A stretch of 64,000 nucleotides of DNA, from assembly GCF_954871325.1 (NCBI RefSeq), contig NC_088777.1:7727366-7791365 (forward strand), written 5' to 3'. Positions 49,547 to 61,500 of the stretch are shown piece by piece; the first letter of the stretch is position 1, and each line of letters begins with the position of its first letter. The notes beneath the pieces were generated by a model. It was not told where the DNA came from. It made no database searches and was given only the letters and a program-made list of their open reading frames with translations. This DNA is from Gordionus sp. m RMFG-2023. Its lineage: Eukaryota; Nematomorpha; Gordioida; Chordodea; Parachordodidae. A program made the position numbers and the translations under genes.

Positions 49547-52500
49547 CATCTATCTATCTATTCTATCTATCTATATCTATCTATCTATATCTATCTATCT
49601 ATCAATCAATCTATCTAGCATTCCTTTCATCGAGAAATGATGATTGTAATAGAGTTCTTAATTATATATTTTTTTAAAAATTGTATATATATAAGAACAA
49701 TTAACTAAACTCAATTTTGACAAGGCCAGAAGGGAGGAGTTAATGGCTAAGGAAAGTTCGATAGGTAATTCAGGTGGTACAACCGAAGTAATTATCAAAA
49801 CGCATTCCAAAAGAAGCTTGTATCTATTTCGAGCTGGGTCTAAGGTACCTGGAATATAATTTACTTTTTAATTGGCCTGAATTATTTTCTTCTAATTTTC
49901 GTCATATTTCCTTATCTTATTGATTCCAAGTTCTTATATTTGACTCGGTTCCAAGAAATCTCGTTCTAATCTATGCAAATATATCTTTCCTATTTACCTT
50001 GAATCCACACGTATATTGAAGCGGCTATAGCGAAAACGAGCAAAAGTCCAATGAAACAACAAGTCTCCCAATTTTCCGATCCCCCGACAAACCCGCCCCT
50101 AAGCTTGACCCCTCCTAAAATAGTACTCAATAGCTTACCTTGGCTAGTTGAGAATCCGGTTCTTAAAACGTGTACCAAGCAACCGTTATCGGGACCTGCA
50201 AGATTGAATAAAAAATAATAATAAAAGAATAAACAAAATAAAATGAAGAAAATAGGGGCAAGGGGGAGGAGGGTGTAAAGAAAGCCTTCCTTTATTTATT
50301 TATTTCTTTGTTAGGGTTAAAGTTAAATTAGCTTAATTAGAAAATTTAGAAAATATCGGTAGAGCACTTCAATTCTCAAGCGAAGATATAAAGCAAAAGA
50401 CTAAAATAACACTAATAATCTTAAAATGCTACTTAACATGATATAATAGTATATTATCATAAGTACTTATATGTGAAAAAAAATAAACTTTTCCATCCAC
50501 TTTTATTTTTATTGGGGGGCGTAAGGGTTTGTATCACGTGAGTCCCACCATACAGTACCCTCAGTTTGGAGTCCTCGCTGGATAGATCCAAAATCTGATC
50601 GCCATTCTCATTTTCTATAGATTCCTTTGCATGACATATTTTTTATTAAAATTTTAATTATATTTATGTTTTTAAAAAAAAACCAAATAAAAAGCTAGTC
50701 AATGAGTATATATCACGGACCGGGCCGGGCTTGAAGACATTTTTTAAAAAATATCCGGGCCGGGCCTGAAAATTAAAACGTCGAACCGAGGCGAAAAATT
50801 TTTTAAAAAAAATCCGGGTAGAGCTGTGCAAATGGTACCTCTGCAGGTATCTGGTTTATATCGCTTAAAGTTCAAGAGAAATCTTATCTATCACTACTTA
50901 TAAGTGTTAGGCTGAATTTATATATATATATTATTTTTAAATATTTAGGGCTCAGCCTTGGTTTGAAATTTTACATATTTTTTAGCCCGGCAATATTTTT
51001 ATGTATTCATGAAGTGAGCCAGCAGGATTCTGTTTTTTATATAAAAATTAATTTTTAAAAAATTTCGACTAAACAGCCTAAAAAGCAGGGGTTCGAGCCA
51101 AATCTGAAGTTAAAAACCCGGGTTTTTAAAAAAAATTTGCGGAATGAACCGAACCTTTTTTTAAATTTCTAAAAACCCTAACCAAACCCGAAAATTTTTT
51201 GATCTCGGGTTCAGTGAATTTCATATTTAAAATCATATGTTAAGATATTTGTACAATTGTAAATAGAAAAATTAATAATTTAAATGAGATTTTTTAATAT
51301 TTTTAATTTATTAAAATATAAAAGGTATTGATATTATTCAAAGATAATTATAAGATTTGTGCAAATAGGCATCTTGCTAATTTATAGAGTGCGATTAAAA
51401 CCATACCCACTCTCATTTCATCTGATGATAATAATTCAGATGAAGTTATTGTATAAGATGATTTAGAGAAATTGATACAACTTAAAGAAAGGGAGGAGCA
51501 AATACTTAAAAAAAAGGCCAACGATTGCAGAGAAATGTAACGATAATTAATAGATTTAGCGATTTTTGGATTAGGAGGAAAATATTTTGCATTTTTTGGA
51601 GTCTGGTACGCTGCAGCCCCCTGATTTATATATTTTATTCAAAACCTTATTAGCTGCTCCTGCAACCCATCCTTTTCACATTTGAAATTCAATCTTTCAA
51701 CGTAAAGATTGAGGATAAGCGAATAACTCTTGAAAGATATCATGCTAGTTACGTCTAAATAAGCATTTCAAAATTTATACTTGACTATACTTTACATTTT
51801 AAAATATATTTATAAATAAAATAAATTATCTGGAAAGAAAATTGGTTATATGAGGGTCATTCCACGTTAAATCAATCATGATTCGGCCGACCCCTTTTAA
51901 AATTGTTAAAAATTTCTGGAATTATTTATATAGGTAAAAAAAAATGAGAAAGCCGTTTATTTAACTCGCTAGCACACCTAGTTCTCGAGATATAGGGGCT
52001 CAAAGGTGCAAAAAAGTTCCACTTTGGAATCTGTAAAATTTTCAAAATGCTTATATCTTCAAAACTATTTATGGTAAAAAAATATATTAATATATCAAAT
52101 TGTAGGTAAAAATAATCTCTAAAGAGCTATCAAAAAACAATAAAAATTGGCGCCAATTTGAGCTGTTAACTTCCGGTTTATCTATTTTGCATTACCTGTG
52201 TTTTCAAGCAAAAAAGGGAGTTTGTTTTCGAAATTTATTTATTGCTTTTTATTTAGACACCTTTGCTAATTATATATACGATGTCAAAACCTTGGCGACG
52301 CTATCGACTCCAAAAATCAAAGAAAAAGATAGAGGGCGCTTTATGAAATTACGGATTATGGTTAAAATGTTGCAGCTAACTTATCAATAACCGGATATTT
52401 TCACTTTTTATACTAAAAAATTTTGAATTTCTATTAAATATACTAATTAAACTGAGGGGCAAAGTGGGAAAATGCCCATTAAACACTTAATAATGAAACA

Positions 52501-55500
52501 AATTTCCAATAATAAATATCTTTCATGTAATTTTTTTAATATTTATTTTTATTAATATATAGAAATATAGATATAATCATATTCATTCCATAATTTCACA
52601 TATATTTGAAACAAAATTTAGTTAGTCTAATTTTAATATTTGAATGAATACCTTTGAATTTAAGATATAAGCTCTCGTAAATTAATTAAAATATCTTTTT
52701 TGGACTTGAATCTTTTCACCATTTTTTATTATAAAAACAAAATCCCTTTTCCCAGGCATCGATCTACTATATTCATCATTGCTATAAAGGTTTTGACAAC
52801 AGCAAAGCGCCGGGTTTAGGATTCGGTGTTGAAAAAAAACCCTTTTTCTTTTATTAAACCTTTTGATTTTCGCCATATATGAAATATTAAAATTCTTTTA
52901 CAATTTTTCTTACTGTCCAATTTGATGGTAATAATGTTAATAATCTATATATTTATTTGTAATCGACAGTTGTGATAAATTGTTAAGGTTTCTATAATTT
53001 CATCGAAGTTTTCATAATTTGATGAAGATAATGGTATAATTTTAGTCGTTAAATTTTTTTTTACTCTAGATATTTTTTTCTACGAATATTTCTTTTCACA
53101 TAAGCGTTTTCTTTTAATGAGAGATTCCCCATTTGATTGTAGGGATATATTAATATTATGAATAGCCTCTTGATTAATTATATGAAGGGGAGAATCAATA
53201 TCTACATTCATTTGAAGTATAAGGAATGTTTGCTAATTTTGCCGACATGAAGAGCATATTAACATACTAAATTTCTTTGGGTCATCCAGGGTAGAATCTT
53301 TTTTAGATTCTTGCGATAAAAAGCATGTCTCTGTAGATTAAATGGATTGTAACATTTTAATATTTGGTACGTCCATTGTGATATAGAATAAAATTAATTG
53401 ATCTGCACCTAGAATATATGTTTTTGCACTCTCCAAATCCCTAAAATAATAAGCTGCAGACGGGTTGAATTATTTAAAATTAATCTGAACGGACAAGTTA
53501 AAAATATTACGCAGAAAGAGAGATCTTTTTAAACAGTTTATTTTGTAAAATAATATACTAGTAAAATATAATCTATATATAATATGTCTAATAAAATATT
53601 CGTTTTTACTGCAGCTGTTATACATTATCGAGTTAATAAGTCATTCGCTATAGTATCAAAGTAGAGATCTAAAAAATGTAAAACTTTTAAGGATGGTAGG
53701 GGGGAGAGCAGATATGGGAAATTTTATCATATTTTTTATAAACGTATCAATATTTTCATTTTCCTTAAGAATAATATTTTTCAACCATTAGCGCAATCTA
53801 TTTTTTCTTCAATTTTTGCTAAAAATGCCGAGGAATCGATAGCGTCGCCAAGGTTTTGACATAGTATATATTATAAAAGGTGTCTAAATAAAAAGCAAAA
53901 TATTTTTTCCGAAAACAAACTCTTTTTTGCTTAAAAATAGACGTAAAGCAATATAGGTAAACCGGAAGTTAAAGACTCATATTGGCGCCAATTTTTATTA
54001 TTTTTTTAACCTACAATTTGGTATATTATATATTGTTTTATTATAAATAGTTTTTGAGATATAAGCATTTTAAAAATTTTACAGATTCCAAAGTGGCTAT
54101 TTTTTGCACTTTTCTGCCCATATATCTCGAACCAGGTGTGCTAATAAACGGTTTTCTCATTTATTTACCTATCTATATAATTCCAGAAATTCTTAACAAT
54201 TTTAAAAGGGGTCGGCCGGCCTTTTTTGATTGATTTGACATGGAATGGCCCATGAGTGATACTACCAGTGTTCATACTTTAAAAAAAAGGTGCGGTATAT
54301 TTGCTGTATCTAAGTGAATGAAAGAGCTGAAGGAAAATTTATTTTTCCGCAAGCAAAAAAAATTAATATTAGACTATAAGCAGGATTAAAAACAATGAAG
54401 AAAGAAAGCAGTAAAAGATAAACATAAATAAATGGGGGAAAAAAAGAAAGAAAATATTAGAAGGCATATAATATGTAAGTAAATAAATGCATTAAATCTA
54501 TGGCTGTGCCGATCCACATATTTTTCACTGATTCGATATTTATATTTACGTCCCAACTTTGAACCAAATGTAATTAAAAAATCCATATTTTCTATGCAAA
54601 AAATCGAATTATGCATTTAATTTAATTTTAATATTTTTAATTCTACAAAGACTATAATTTTTAAATTTTTTTTAAAAAAATTATATTATATAGATAAAAA
54701 AATATATATATATTTAATAATGTATCCATTTTATTTTGAATAATATATATGTTGTATTCCATATTAAATCAACCAAAAAAAGTCGATTCTCAACCCGACC
54801 CCCTTCAATTTTTTTAAAAATGTGTATGTTGGTAATATATACTCTAACTAATAAAAATGTAAAATTTTACTTTTCAAATCGGCTTACTTCATGAGATATG
54901 GCCATCTTTAGAAACGCGAAAATTCCAAAATACAGTATATTTAATTTTAAATATCTCAAAAAGTAATTAAGCTGAAGGCATGATTTAAATTTTATTAAAT
55001 AGCTTTAAAATAGCCCTTTAATATGATATAAAAATTATTTTATTAAGTCTATTACCAAAAATCGGAAATAGAAAACCGGAAATAGCTATAAAATAAAAAT
55101 TGCTCTTTTTTTTTCTTTCAAATTTTTTTTACAAATAGACATTATACTTCTTAATATTTGTACAAAATTTTAGATTGGGACCATTACTGGGCCAATAGTT
55201 ATTACGCTTTAAATATAAATAGTATGGCTTAAATCCTAAATTATACCAAATATATAGTAATTTACGAAACAAATAAAAAGAAAATTCCTTTATGATCGGG
55301 CAGATTATATTTTTTTTATAAATGTTTCGGACTGTGAGCCCACTAGTAGACATTATGTCATATTTAACATATAAGTTTAGCGATTTATTTTAGAGAGAAA
55401 ATAATTGTAAAAATATTTATAACTTTATTTAGCTAATTATTTATATTACATGAATATCAAATGGAAAATTAATATTGTTATAAACATATTAAATTAAATA

Positions 55501-58500
55501 ATATCATACATTAAATTATCTAATGAATTAAAATAACGTTTGACTTTCATTTTTTCCATTAACTTTCATTGATATAAAATTATTCATACCTGGCATAAGT
55601 CTGCTGTTTTCGTCAGAATTATAAAATTCTATTACTTTATTTGCAATGTCATCCGGAATTATTCTACTTGGTGTTATGATATTTGGGTTTGACAAAACAC
55701 CCTTTTCTTCAACTAATTGTTTAGCTGTCCGGGTCATAAAATTTGTGGTTGAAAATTCCTTTTCAATTTTATCAAGAGTCCAAGATTTTGGTAAAACTGT
55801 TAAAATTTGTATTTTTTCATTGCGAGAACTTGTAGCAAATTTTTCTTTCAGTTGATTTATGATTTCGGCTTCATCTTTTTTTGCTTGATCCTGTAGATTT
55901 ATTTTAAAAACTTTTTTAATTTTTCCCTGAATTTTCAAAAATTTATTTACAGGATATTTTTTTTCATTTAACCTTTTCTTTTTAATAGGTGTCTCCCCTA
56001 AAAATGGCAAAGTTTTATTTAAAGTTGAAATTGAAGTATTAAAATCTGTATAAGAGTCGGGATTATTGCATGGTTGATCAGGTTCAGAATCGCTAAATGT
56101 TTCATTAATAGTTGAGGTAGAAGGTAAGTTAGAAATAGAAGGTAATGTGATCGGGATCGTAGAAGTAAAAGGTCAGATCAGATTTGTTGAATATTTTTTT
56201 TTTCCGGCAAGAGCTACAAATTTTTTGATTAATTGATAAGCTAGAATTCATTTCTATCATCCATTGTAAAACATTTCTAAGATCGTAACGTACTGAATGA
56301 GATTTTATTATAAAGGGATTACAGCACTTTACTGGAATAGAAATATCTTTTCTAGACATTTAAATTTTTTTGGTAAGGAATAAAAGATAGCTATTAATTT
56401 TATATAATTATTTTAAATTAAAAATAAATTGGATAATGAATATTGATAATTTAATTTTCTTAGAAAAATGGCTTTATAAAATTAATCAATATAAATGACG
56501 GCTGTTGCTGTTGGAATTGAATTTGATTTTTATGATAATTATTTTATTTGATAATTAATTATAAGTAGAAAATAATCTTTATGAAAATATATTTCTGACG
56601 ATCACAGAGATAATTTTTTATCCGGCAAAGAAAATAATCTACATAATTCACTCATAGAATATCATATTAAAGGGCTATTCTAGAGTTATTTAATAAAGTT
56701 TAAATTATACCTTTATCTTGATTACTTTTTGAGATATTTAAAATGAAATATGGTGTATTTTGAACTTTTCGCGTTTCTAAAGATGGCCATATCTCATGAA
56801 GTAAGCTGAGTTGAGAATTAAAATTTTATATTATTGCTAGTTAGTGTATATACTACCATCATGCAAATTTTAAAAAAAATCGAAGAGGGTCGGGTTGAAT
56901 CTTCAGTTGATTTGATATGGAATACAACATATATATATATGTTGATATGATTTATAAAATTGTAATATTTAATATATAAAATTATAATATGTTAGATTTT
57001 TTAAAATAAATATGAGAGCTTTTAGATTTTTTGGAAATAAGCTTCTAAGATGTGGACTATCTATATCCACTGCCGTATTGTAGATAGACTCAAATGGGAC
57101 ACTTGTTGCAAGAGGCGCCAAAAATTTACAAGCAAGTTTTGACAAAGTTGGATACTTTTCAGTATTAATTCACCAATAGTCAAGTGGTTCCAAAGGGGAT
57201 ATAATATCAATGTTATTAGAGTTATCTAAATAAACACAGATATAAAACTAGCATTATTAAATTAGTGGGTTTTTCATACAAACCCAACCTCTTGTTGGGT
57301 TTGAAAAATAATCAGATACCACCCAAACAAATGGAATGCTAGATAAAATATGAAATATTATATCTTCTGATTCTTTTAACCTTGATTTCTTTCAAGTATG
57401 ACAGATCATCTACATAACTATCGATTTCAATCATTTTATTTGTACTAGTTTCTCTTTGATTTCCCATTTAAATAAATAAAATTTAGTTGGTGTTGTGCAT
57501 TTCCATCGTTTTAAAAAATAAATAAAAATCTATTGAAATATTATAAAAATAATGTAAAATAAATATATAAATATATATAACATAAAATAACAAAAAAAGT
57601 AAAAATATCGGATCGGATAAATTTTTAACAGGTATCGACCCGATCCGATATTTTCTGAAAACACTAAATATCGGTGCCGATCCGATCCGATATTTAATAT
57701 CGGCACAGCCATAATTATATTAGAAACCTACTTTAGGTTGGGGCACTGATTCACCCGTTAACATCGATTCATCCACTATGCAAGTTCCCTTGAGAAGCAG
57801 CACGTCACATGGGACAACCTTATTTCTCGCTATAAAATAAAACAAACAAATGATTAAAAAAAGGGGAAATTTATCGGGACTTTAGTGTTATAATGCGCTT
57901 TCCTACGTTAACTAATAAGTTATCAATTTTTTTAAAATAAAGAAAATAAAAGAAAGAATGAATGAAAGTAGTGTTGTTAAAGCCAGATTCGTTTTTCAAA
58001 ATATCATTATGTAAGCCTAAAGATTTTGCTCATAGCTGGCAGAATTGCTAGGACATCTATCTGCCAAATGTCCACATAATGCCACATAATATTATTGTAG
58101 CTAAAATCTTAATCGGGCCGTTTCGGGCTTTTTAACATCACAAAATGAAAGTCAATTTATTTTAGTAATCTATAATGAAATGCGTATCTTTAAAAAGACC
58201 AACTTATAATCAAATAATTTTTTTATAAATTAGAATAGTTCAAAATTGATCTCGGAAGAATGGAGGTGGAGTGGGGGGGGGTTAATATATTTATTAGAAA
58301 GGAGAAAATTAAGGCTATAAAGAAATAGATGAAGAAATATTATAACAAATAAATAACGTAATGGAAAAAAATAAATAATTTTTTTTACTTATGGAGCATA
58401 TGTCACCGGGTAAAAGATTTTCGGAGGACATTAAGCGCCACCTTTTATTTCGGTATACCTGTGGTAAAAAAAAACATAAAATTCTTTCACATAATCATAA

Positions 58501-61500
58501 AATAAAACCCTTTATATTTTAAGACAGAGCGTGGTACCGGAAACCGATCAAATCTAATACCGGCTTTTAAATCCGAGAAACCGGTCAAATCTAAAATCGG
58601 CACTGAATAATTCCAGGAACTGAATAATTACAACTGATTTATATTGGCACTGTTCAAAATTTGCATGATTGTTTAAATTTCTTTTCAACTGTCTTAATAG
58701 TTAGTTTCTAATAACCCTTGGAACAAGTAAAACTTAAAGCTGAGTACTACTAGATCATCTTTTTATTCAGAATTCGAAATATCGAAAGGGGGGATGATGG
58801 GTGGGTGTTTTCGGGTCGAAAATGAGCGATATATTAAGATAAAATAAATAAGGAGCCAAACCAACCAACAAAAATAATTTTTAAACGTTATGCGGACGAG
58901 TAAGTTTGCAGGTCCAGACTGCTATTCTGGATAGAATAGAGAACTATAATTAAGTCGAGATAGGACACGGCCTAAGAACTGAAAGGATAAGATATATTTT
59001 TTTTGAAGTTTTACAGGAACGGGAACCTTTTTTTTTTTTAAAAAAAATCTAAAATAATTTAGAAATTAAGAACAAATTCGAGGTTATTTTATTTTAAAGA
59101 TCAAAAAAAAATTTGTGACATTATCACGATAGTCTTTTTTTATCCATGAAAATCACAAAAAATTTATCCCAAAATTTTTTGGATTTAAAATTTTAAGGTA
59201 AAATTGCTAGAAAAATTCTGTTTGAGGGGTGTACAGATCCCACTTTTTGGAGATCGATCCGATACAATATTGCCTATATAAAATTTATATCGGCCGATTA
59301 CCGATCCGATATTTTCGATTTTTTGTTCTTACGTATTTATTTTTTTAAAAATTATACCATAACATATGCCATTTAAAAAAATTTCTCCTATTTTATCAAA
59401 TTTTAATAAAATTATCATTTATTTATCAATGCAAATGTAAAAGTAAAGTATGTAAATAATGATTTATATAGTAAAAATCGTTGCAATCATTCTTGATAAA
59501 TTGGGCAGCTGTCTCATTTGGGCAAAAATCTTAGGTCCCACCCCCAATAGGCAGAAATTTGACAGATTTTACTTTATAACACGTTTTTTTTAAAAATAAA
59601 TATTTTCTTTAAAATATCAATAAACTTTTTTTTTAATTATGACGCCATTTTATTAGATCTAATCGGTAAATTTAATAATATTGGCCAATAATCGATATTA
59701 TAAAAAGCACGAAAAACCGGCCGGATATCCGATAAAAAGTATTTGAAAAAAATCTTGTTTATAAAAATCTCAATTTTTTTTTTATCTCGAGGAGCGATTT
59801 AAACGCTTTAAATGAATTTGGAATATACCTACAAAAATAAGAATCGAATATCGGAATAATTCGTTAGGTATTATCTGTTTGCCAAGGAGGGTGATTTTTA
59901 AAAATTTAAACAGCTGATTTTAACCTAAAATGAATTTCAGCAAATAATAGAAAGTACCTATCCTGTAAATTTAAGAAAAATTTTGCACACTGATTTGAAC
60001 TAATTCTTGATTTAAATTATTTTTTATACAGAAAAATATAAAAAAACGGCAAAATTGTCAGAAATTAACAGGGCACGTATTCTAAATATGGAGGAAATTC
60101 ATTAAATCGTAGGGTAAATAGTTGAAAAAATCGATTCTGAATAACTAGAAAAGGTCTTAGTATTAATCTTTATTCCAGTTCCAGATTGGTAAAATGGGGG
60201 AGGGGGGATTCACAAAAAGGAGAATATTTAACACCAATTAGAGTAAAAACTAAATGCAGGAAATATTGTTCCTGTAAAAACGTTAAATGTAAAAAATATA
60301 AAAGCTAGAAAATATTTTAATTAGTATATAAGATTTCTGTACATTGATTATGAAACTTTTGTTTCCCATTTTGCGTATTTCGGACATATTTTTGAGTTGT
60401 TGTTTAACAAGTGTAGCTTCAAATACCACTAGCATGAGTAAAGTGAACAAACTTTATTTGTATTTTAAGTATATATAAATTCATAAATATTTTTAAAAAG
60501 TAGTATTTAAAAAAATATTTGGGACTTCCTTTCTTAAATTATAAATAAAAGCCACTATACTAGCCTTATTAAAACTTAATAGGGCTCATCTTTTTTATAA
60601 TTCCCAATAGCAAAAGAGAAAAGTAATTTCTATCTAAAATGAGCATAAAAATAGTAATTCTACCAATTTTGTTTTAATTCAAATAAAAATAAGTAACAAT
60701 TTAGAAATAGTTTGATGATAGTTGAAATATAAAATTATTAACCTATAATAAAATTGGTCATATAAAGACCACAAACAAACACATAATACTTGAAACACAA
60801 AGAAAGGGGATGTTGATCTATCTTTCATCAATTCCATAAAATCAGGAATTTCTATATTCATTCTAATTTGTAAATTTTAATTAAATAAATTTAAATTATT
60901 ATGAACTTATTTAATCCATAAACATGTTCCATGATATTGATATAATTATTATCTATTAAACCCTTAAAATCATCTGTTAAACCCTTATAATTATGATAAT
61001 AATTATATTGTTCATATATTGGATATTTAATTGGTTGAAAAATTTGCTTGTCATCATCAAATATATATTTGACTTTTTGATACTCTATCCACATACTAAA
61101 ATTTATATTTAACTTAAAATTTTTTTAAAAGTTATCTTTTTATTGTAAAAACTTTTTTATGGTTTATTTTAACCATTTCACAAGCACCAGTATTTGAGAT
61201 TGGCATAACTTTGGCATATTGTGCTTCATATGGATTTTTCACCTTAATAGTGTTTTAATTTCAATTATTAATAGCATAATACTTGAGTACATAATAAGGA
61301 TGACCTGATGTCTACAGACCACATACAAAATAAGAATGTTAATAAATTGATAAGTAATATGATGACATATATTATAAGCCCCAACTCATAATTTTGTTTA
61401 ATTCCAAATTTCATCCATATAAAGGCAAACAAAACATAAATACAAAGAAAAGGTCCTACATATCCATAATATAAAGGAGGCTTATATATGTATAATAATA

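Larger units (their letters stand above)
54751..56928 (-). mobile_element. Long-TIR DNA transposon, copy 2, nested in a hAT
   Basis: The ends GTTGTATTCCATATTAAATC and GATTTGATATGGAATACAAC are inverted, and the arms extend about 280 bp (for example GATATGGCCATCTTTAGAAA near 54895 mirrored near 56785). The flanks are ATAT on both sides. Internal minus-strand frames at 56129-56359 and 55528-56010 belong to the same protein family as in copy 1. The sister hAT copy at 12252-13083 shows the uninterrupted sequence at the matching point (about 12480-12500), an empty site. Confidence 0.8.
54499..57713 (-). mobile_element. hAT element, TA(T/G)GGCTGTGCCGAT family, carrying a nested insertion
   Basis: The left end TATGGCTGTGCCGATCC and the right end GATATTTAATATCGGCACAGCCATA are inverted. 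The flanks ATTAAATC and ATTATATT match 6 of 8. The minus strand near 57010-57080 retains a diverged dimerisation remnant ([20 protein letters not shown]) matching the copy at 12252-13083. A long-TIR element (54751-56928) is inserted near its left end. The right end lies 18 bp inside the donor of ATPase exon 7. Confidence 0.75.
50625..57731 (-). other. Giant ATPase intron 7 (7.1 kb), mostly transposons
   Basis: It separates the TGES exon from the [10 protein letters not shown] exon. It is occupied by a GGCCCGG fragment (50714-50853), a long-TIR element (51854-54251) and a hAT copy (54499-57713) that itself contains a second long-TIR element (54751-56928). The remaining unique sequence is under 2 kb. 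Confidence 0.8.

Noticed and set aside
49263-49640. 125-residue plus-strand frame of repeated YLSI
   Set aside because: It is a translation of the TCTA microsatellite; the interval lies in an ATPase intron on the other strand.
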